From the NCBI GenBank assembly GCA_023411215.1, contig JAEYOY010000011.1, forward strand, positions 1 through 12,100: a stretch of DNA of 12,100 bases, read 5' to 3'. Of the stretch, positions 8,404 to 12,100 are shown piece after piece (the stretch's first letter is position 1; each line of letters opens with the position of its first letter). The notes below the pieces were generated by a model. That model was not told the DNA's origin and made no database searches. It worked only from the letters and a program-made list of their open reading frames with translations. The translations under genes and the position numbers were made by a program. Source of the DNA: Bacillota bacterium. GTDB taxonomy: Bacteria; Bacillota; Clostridia; Lachnospirales; Lachnospiraceae.

Positions 8404-8438
8404 CTTCTTTCCCCTATCCATGAGATAGAGGAAAGAAG
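8404..8438 (-). other. 15-bp intercistronic stem-loop between binding protein and permease genes
   Basis: Arms 8404-8418 and 8424-8438 pair over 15 positions (one G-T wobble on the - strand) around a 5-base loop. On the - strand no T-run follows; the stem ends 3 bases before the TGAGGTGA ribosome site of the downstream permease. This is the layout of hairpins that protect an upstream binding-protein mRNA or damp the next gene, as known between malE and malF. The structure is seen; the role is inferred. Confidence 0.75.
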
Positions 8439-8450
8439 TGATGTTCTTCG

Positions 8451-9785
8451 TTAATTTTTCTTTGCTGCCTCAGTTAAAGCAGTTGCAAAATCCTCTGGTG
8501 TAATCTTTCCTTGAGCAAGCAATGGATATTGAATACTAATTTCATCCACTACATTGGAATACCATAAGCTTTGGAAATCATTAATACTTCTAGCTGCTTT
8601 ATTACCATTTTCTAAGATTTCATTAATAACAGGATAGATATTATCTGATTTTACATTAATATCAGCCGGGATATCACCTGTCATTTCCAGAAGCTTTTGT
8701 TGACTTTCTTCTGAAGTCATAAATTTAACAAACTCTAAAGAAGCTTCTATTTTTTCATCTGTTTTCGCTGCAATATTAAACCCGATTTTTCCGCTATTAT
8801 ACATTACATCACCAGGAAAAATAGCTGTTCCTATCTTCTCGGCAAATCCTTCTTCCACCATATTGGGATCATAAAAATCACTAACCATCCATGGTCCATT
8901 TGCTATAATTGCTGTTTCTTCCATAAAGAAATTACTTGCGCCATTCTCATATTTTCCACCGACTGCATCTGAAGTCGTATACTTTTGGAACATTGTTTGA
9001 ATTTTAGTGGCGGCTTCTATAAATTCTTTGGTATTATAATCTGTGGGAAGTGTTGTGTTCATAAATTCTTCGCCTGTATCAGAAGCTGCAATCATTGCAC
9101 CTAAAAACAGAGAGGTTAACCAGCCGGAATCCGCTGTATCCATTGATATAGGTGTAATACCTGCCGCTAATAATTTATCGCATTGCTCAAAGAATTCATC
9201 CCATGTCTTAGCGGGTTCTTGGATTCCTGCTTGATTAAACAATTCTTTATTATAGAAATATCCGATTACCTGTCTTGTGTATGGAATACCATAGATGCCA
9301 TCCTCTCTGGTATTTACTTCCCAGCACACATCACTCATGGTGGCCTTCCATGCATCATCTACATAAGGTGTTAAATCAACTAGTTGATCCTTCATCGAAT
9401 CAATCACATTGTACCCACCTGCACTGATTACATCAGGCAATGAATTGGAGGAATATAATACCTTTAGCTTATCTACATAAGCCTGGTCACCGGCGATTTC
9501 CTCTACTACGACCTTATACTTATCAGAATATTGACTATTGAACGCTTCAAGACGGTTCTTAAACCATTCTGTACTTGAACTAACACCAACCCATGAGGTA
9601 GGAAAATTTATCTCAATTATTTCATTTGTATTATTTTCCTCTTTTACTTCCACATTGCTTGCAACCTCTGCCCCACCTGTCTGTGTTTCCTTTGTCTCAC
9701 TTTTTGCTCCACAACCTGTTAGCATACTCATTGTCATTACTCCAATTAGTAGTACACTTGCCACTTTCTTAAATCCTTTTTTCAT
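8451..9785 (-). CDS. Extracellular sugar-binding lipoprotein of a CUT1 ABC transporter
   Basis: Family 1-type solute-binding protein that captures a sugar outside the cell and delivers it to the permeases. The ATG at 9785 (444 aa) is chosen because AAAAGGAG lies about 8 bases upstream; the longer reading from 9833 adds 16 residues ahead of the signal peptide and lacks a ribosome site. The start MKKGFKKV is followed by a hydrophobic core and the lipobox LTGC with Cys25, the predicted lipidation site. A Thr/Glu/Asn-rich linker follows, then the binding fold with GIYGIPYTRQVIGYFYNKELF and AGITPISMDTADSGW, typical for MalE/UgpB-like proteins. It sits between the two permease genes, and structured spacers on both sides suggest its level may be set separately. 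The ligand is probably a small oligosaccharide or glycoside, not identifiable from sequence. Confidence 0.93.
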   Translation of the reverse strand: MKKGFKKVASVLLIGVMTMSMLTGCGAKSETKETQTGGAEVASNVEVKEENNTNEIIEINFPTSWVGVSSSTEWFKNRLEAFNSQYSDKYKVVVEEIAGDQAYVDKLKVLYSSNSLPDVISAGGYNVIDSMKDQLVDLTPYVDDAWKATMSDVCWEVNTREDGIYGIPYTRQVIGYFYNKELFNQAGIQEPAKTWDEFFEQCDKLLAAGITPISMDTADSGWLTSLFLGAMIAASDTGEEFMNTTLPTDYNTKEFIEAATKIQTMFQKYTTSDAVGGKYENGASNFFMEETAIIANGPWMVSDFYDPNMVEEGFAEKIGTAIFPGDVMYNSGKIGFNIAAKTDEKIEASLEFVKFMTSEESQQKLLEMTGDIPADINVKSDNIYPVINEILENGNKAARSINDFQSLWYSNVVDEISIQYPLLAQGKITPEDFATALTEAAKKN

Positions 9786-9803
9786 AAATAAACTCCTTTT
9801 CAC

Positions 9804-9833
9804 ATTATGTATTTTTAGACCCTGCAGTGTCAA
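9804..9833 (-). promoter_or_regulatory. Candidate internal promoter and stem-loop before the binding-protein gene
   Basis: On the - strand a perfect TTGACA (9828-9833) is 18 bases from CATAAT (9804-9809). The start expected from this spacing, near 9797, would fall inside the ribosome site (9793-9800), which argues against it. The same stretch can fold: TTTTTGAC pairs with GTC-T-AAAAA across 9812-9836, so the signal may instead act as RNA structure. The rest of the 113-base gap (9786-9898) shows no gene. Confidence 0.3.
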
Positions 9834-9898
9834 AAATTCATTTAATAATTAAGATGTTTCTCTCCTATGAATGAAAGCCGCGAATGAAATGACTTGAT

Positions 9899-10738
9899 CT
9901 ATCCTTTCACCGAGCCAGCTACCATACTCTCTGTTATTTGCTCTTGCAAGACTGTATAGATTAATATGCTGGGAATGATCACCATTGCTAATGCTGCAAA
10001 CATTGCCGTATAGTTAAATGAAAACTGGGCGGTAAAATAATTTAATGCCATTGGTAATGTTCTGGCTGAATTACTTTTTGTTAATATTAGTGCAAACATA
10101 AACTCATTCCATGAAGTTAAAAATTGCAATATTGCTGCTGTAACTAAACCAGATTTTGCAATTGGAAATATGATTGTAAAATAAGTTCTGACAAACCCTG
10201 CACCATCAAGATAAGCCGCCTCTTCCAATTCGACAGGAATTCCCTGGAAATAGCTCTTAATAACAAACAACGAAGTTGGTAAACCTAATGCCGCATATAC
10301 AAGGATGAGTCCTGTTTTGGTATCGTATAATCCAATCCTTGTCATAATAATATAAATAGGCATGAGTAATGCGGAAACCGGTATTAACAAGGAAGAGGAA
10401 AGCAGTAAGGTTAAAAATGTCTTCCCCCTAAATTTGCATCTTGCTAAAATATAAGCCGCCATCGATACGATAAGAATATTTAGTAAGGTACTGGCGATTG
10501 CGATAATCAAACTATTTCCATAAAATTTAAAAATAGGCGCAAATTCAAGAGCCGCTTTATAACCACTAAATCCCCAATTTGAAGGTAAGGAAAACGCAGA
10601 AGCTAAGATTTCTTTGTTTGTTTTAAAAGAAGACATTACGATCCATAACAATGGACCAATTGATACTAGTATGAAGAAGGATAAATATAACCATCTCAAT
10701 ATAAATGAAATCCCATTTAGAGTTTTCTTATTTTTCAT
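9899..10738 (-). CDS. CUT1 sugar ABC transporter permease, MalG/UgpE-like
   Basis: Second membrane subunit of the sugar importer. ATG 10738 (279 aa) lies within the end of the regulator gene, an 11-base overlap (ATGAAAAATAA); GAGGAG at 10748-10753 is 9 bases upstream, so translation is likely coupled. The N-terminus is a basic stretch, then a hydrophobic segment near residues 12-35 with GPLLWIVMSSFKTNKEI, a motif typical of MalG-type permeases. Several hydrophobic segments follow, including LLSSSLLIPVSALLMPIYII. The EAA loop is EEAAYLDGAGFVRTYFTIIF around residues 172-191, ahead of a C-terminal membrane segment. The last residues, ESMVAGSVKG, are the usual end of the family. No ATP-binding subunit is encoded nearby; CUT1 systems in Firmicutes often borrow a shared MsmX-like ATPase. 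Confidence 0.94.
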   Translation of the reverse strand: MKNKKTLNGISFILRWLYLSFFILVSIGPLLWIVMSSFKTNKEILASAFSLPSNWGFSGYKAALEFAPIFKFYGNSLIIAIASTLLNILIVSMAAYILARCKFRGKTFLTLLLSSSLLIPVSALLMPIYIIMTRIGLYDTKTGLILVYAALGLPTSLFVIKSYFQGIPVELEEAAYLDGAGFVRTYFTIIFPIAKSGLVTAAILQFLTSWNEFMFALILTKSNSARTLPMALNYFTAQFSFNYTAMFAALAMVIIPSILIYTVLQEQITESMVAGSVKG

Positions 10739-11732
10739 AAATTTTTACTCCTCTATTCTCCGCACATGTTTCCCTTTTAATTAACTTATATGGTAGTGTA
10801 AGTTCTACCGCATCATTACCATTATCCAGTTCTTGAAACATTTCTAATGTCTTTGCTACAAATTCCTTTAATGGTTGATGTATTGTAGTTAATCGCGGGA
10901 TAACCCGACTCGCCAGTGCTATATCATCAAATCCAAGTACAGATACGTCCTCTGGCACCTTAAGCCCATAATCATGTAAAGCAGAAATGGCACCAACTGC
11001 CATTTCATCACTAAAGGCAAAGATAGCCGTAAATTCAGTTTTTTTCTCTAGAAATTGCTTCGTTAAACGATAACCACTTTCATATGTAACTTTTCCGAGT
11101 CCTAACATCTCATTTTCATTTAAAATAATCCCGATCTCCTCAAGTGCCCGCTTGCATCCGGCATATCGTTGAAATGAGGAACCTATATTTTTGATGAAAT
11201 CCGAAAGGAATATAATCTTTTCATGCCCTAAGCTTATTAAATATTTCGTTCCTTCATATGCCGCAGCCATATCATTAATATGTACCATCTGTGTCTTGTC
11301 CGCAAAAGTAGCACCTGCACACATCACTCTCTTAACATTCTTCGATGAAATGTAGTTAATAATATCTTTATCCATTGCTTCATCTAGAAAAATAACACCT
11401 ACTATATTCATCTCTTTAAAAAATAATTTATAGCCTTCACTTCCTTCAATAATTGGAATAAAGACAACCCGGTAATTATATTTTGGGATCTCATCGATCA
11501 ATAATTTTATCATTTCACTATAAAAACCCAATTGTAAATCAGGAAGTAAAACAGCGATTACCCCATTATCTTTGAACTTTTTCATTTTTGGCTTATAGCC
11601 ATACTCGTCCACAACACTTTCAATTCTTCTGGCTACTTCTGTGCTAACAACATTACTACCTGAAAAGTATCTCGATACAGTAGCCGGAGAAACACCGGCT
11701 GCTTGTGCAATCTCTCTTACTGTAAACGGCAT
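10728..11732 (-). CDS. LacI-family transcriptional regulator of the sugar operon
   Basis: DNA-binding regulator, likely a repressor released by a sugar. ATG 11732 (334 aa) follows GAGGTG (11739-11744) by 6 bases. Residues 3-24 form the LacI-type helix-turn-helix (FTVREIAQAAGVSPATVSRYFSG is split by the turn near 13-15), followed by the third helix to about 46. The effector part from about 58 has the periplasmic-binding-protein fold, with GVIFLDEA, HINDMAAAYEGTKYLISLGH, FAFSDEMAVGAISAL and VLGFDDIALASRVIPRLTTIHQP, all family hallmarks. The hinge between them (49-57) is about four residues shorter than in PurR and lacks the ARSL motif whose Leu enters the operator. It is the first gene of the operon and probably controls itself through the palindrome at 11817-11833. 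Confidence 0.94.
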   Translation of the reverse strand: MPFTVREIAQAAGVSPATVSRYFSGSNVVSTEVARRIESVVDEYGYKPKMKKFKDNGVIAVLLPDLQLGFYSEMIKLLIDEIPKYNYRVVFIPIIEGSEGYKLFFKEMNIVGVIFLDEAMDKDIINYISSKNVKRVMCAGATFADKTQMVHINDMAAAYEGTKYLISLGHEKIIFLSDFIKNIGSSFQRYAGCKRALEEIGIILNENEMLGLGKVTYESGYRLTKQFLEKKTEFTAIFAFSDEMAVGAISALHDYGLKVPEDVSVLGFDDIALASRVIPRLTTIHQPLKEFVAKTLEMFQELDNGNDAVELTLPYKLIKRETCAENRGVKIYEK

Positions 11733-11816
11733 CTACTTCACCTCTTTCAGTCATTTTCTGAAACATAATTATTATACAACTAATATTCTAATTATAAATC
11801 TACGTGTTTTTTATAT

Positions 11817-11833
11817 GATTTGTATAACAAATC
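11817..11833. promoter_or_regulatory. Candidate operator: perfect 17-bp palindrome over the -10 and start region
   Basis: GATTTGT-TAT-ACAAATC on the - strand: perfect 7-base arms with a 3-base centre. It overlaps the last bases of the -10 box and the expected transcription start, where a bound repressor would block initiation. The neighbouring LacI-type regulator is the obvious candidate, but the centre has no CG step, which most LacI-family operators carry. Binding is inferred. Confidence 0.55.
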
Positions 11834-11859
11834 TTAATATATAGTCACTGTTAAGTCAA
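11831..11859 (-). promoter_or_regulatory. Probable sigma-A promoter of the sugar operon
   Basis: On the - strand TTGACT (11854-11859; 5 of 6 consensus) and TAAGAT (11831-11836; 4 of 6) are 17 bases apart. Transcription would start near 11824, giving an AT-rich leader of about 90 bases before the regulator ATG. I see no riboswitch or attenuator in that leader. Confidence 0.6.
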
Positions 11860-11872
11860 TATGCACAGTTTG

Positions 11873-11919
11873 TTTACATTTGTTTCATAAATGTTTCATT
11901 TGTTTCATCCGATTTTCAT
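11873..11919. repeat. Helically phased TTTCAT repeats upstream of the promoter
   Basis: TTTCAT occurs at 11883, 11894, 11903 and 11914 (steps of 11, 9 and 11), with a variant TTTACAT at 11873. Within this, CATTTGTTTCAT is repeated exactly at 11877-11888 and 11897-11908, 20 bases apart, about two helical turns. The array lies 14 to 60 bases upstream of the -35 box. It could bind a regulator on one DNA face or bend the DNA through phased A-tracts. Confidence 0.6.
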
Positions 11920-11978
11920 GATTTTTATTCCTTTTAACGTCAAAAACTGCCACTTCAACATGTAAGCCTCGCCCAATC

Positions 11979-12044
11979 GAGTAGGAGGCGGTGATTAACC
12001 GCCGTCCTCTCACAGCACCGTGCGTACCGTTCGGTACACGGCGC
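11979..12044 (-). ncRNA. Group II intron domains V and VI
   Basis: Domain V (12015-12044): GCGCCGTG pairs with CACGGTGC, a two-base CG bulge follows, then TACC/GGTA with a GAAC loop. This matches the catalytic domain V plan (triad CGC, bulge, tetraloop-like end), but at 30 bases it is slightly shorter than the common 34. Domain VI (11979-12011): GAG/CTC and AGGA/TCCT flank one unpaired A (complement of T11982), then GGCGGT/ACCGCC around a 5-base loop. The bulged A is the expected branch point. Confidence 0.85.
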
Positions 12045-12046
12045 TT

Positions 12047-12100
12047 TCAATAGTTGACATGCACAGACTGATATGCAATGGCCAAGTCATAAAAGCCATT
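12047..12100 (-). CDS. C-terminal end of the intron-encoded reverse transcriptase/maturase (partial)
   Basis: An open frame enters from the right edge and ends NGFYDLAIAYQSVHVNY-stop, 17 residues, with the TGA at 12047-12049, just 2 bases before domain V. Intron-encoded proteins of group II introns lie in domain IV, directly ahead of domain V, so the place and strand fit. The tail is too short to identify a domain by itself; the call rests on its position. Confidence 0.65.
   Translation of the reverse strand, partial: NGFYDLAIAYQSVHVNY

Larger units (their letters stand above)
11976..12100 (-). mobile_element. 3' end of a group II intron (retroelement), running off the window
   Basis: On the - strand the order is: protein-coding end, domain V hairpin, domain VI hairpin with a bulged A, then a CTCGAT-type 3' end. 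That is the standard 3' layout of a bacterial group II intron. The 3' splice site is put at about 11976, 6 bases past the branch-point A; 1-2 bases either way are possible. The rest of the intron lies beyond 12100. The CGC triad in domain V recalls class C introns such as that of Oceanobacillus iheyensis; class is not settled. Confidence 0.85.

Noticed and set aside
11778..11800. TATAAT-like boxes in the leader as a second promoter
   Set aside because: No acceptable -35 box at 16-18 bp; the region is simply AT-rich.
11877..11908. Short direct repeats as a possible CRISPR array
   Set aside because: Repeats are only 12 bp, spaced 8 bp apart, two copies, with no leader or cas gene; regulatory repeats fit better.
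11890..11940. Tiny frames starting after an AAAAGGA-like site upstream of the regulator promoter
   Set aside because: They end after 4-7 codons and lie upstream of the predicted transcription start.
12030..12046. cre-like (CcpA) half-match TTGAAAGCGCC on the - strand
   Set aside because: It spans the end of the intron-encoded frame and the start of domain V, lacks the second half of the cre consensus, and lies over 150 bp upstream of the operon promoter.

Overview
The window looks like chromosomal DNA of an AT-rich Gram-positive anaerobe of the Clostridia, most likely near Lachnospiraceae. This is an inference from four things seen: the Firmicutes-type SUF cluster with SufU and no SufA or SufE, strong AGGAGG-like ribosome sites, TTG starts, and a CUT1 sugar transporter with a lipoprotein binding protein. 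There is no rRNA, tRNA or marker gene to settle the taxon.

Left part (1-5002, + strand): a tightly packed sufC-sufB-sufD-sufS-sufU operon for iron-sulfur cluster assembly. SufS (cysteine desulfurase) and SufU supply sulfur, and the SufB-SufC-SufD ATPase complex is the scaffold. The left edge falls at the start of sufC, so the operon promoter is outside. A strong stem-loop with an A-tract and a T-tract (5040-5083) ends the operon and can serve both strands.

Middle part (5195-11732, - strand): a six-gene carbohydrate operon read right to left: LacI-type regulator, MalG-like permease, lipoprotein sugar-binding protein, MalF-like permease, glycoside hydrolase family 4 (GH4) enzyme, PfkB-type sugar kinase. 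Regulator and first permease overlap, and the GH4 and kinase genes are 1 base apart, so one co-regulated unit is likely. A glycoside would be bound outside the cell, imported by the ABC transporter (its ATPase is not encoded here), split by the NAD- and metal-dependent GH4 enzyme, and a product or substrate phosphorylated by the kinase. GH4 6-phospho-glycosidases usually follow a PTS, so the ABC plus kinase combination leaves the true substrate open. A 15-bp stem-loop lies between the binding protein and the second permease.

Right part (11733-12100): a promoter for the sugar operon, a perfect 17-bp palindrome over its -10 region (candidate operator), a helically phased array of TTTCAT repeats upstream of the -35, and then the 3' end of a group II intron on the - strand: domain VI with a bulged A, domain V, and the last 17 codons of an apparent intron-encoded protein, cut by the window edge.

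The points most worth a second look are the intron end, the operator/hinge/phased-repeat control region, and the unexplained GH4-ABC-PfkB pathway. I see no clear evidence of a wholly new system.
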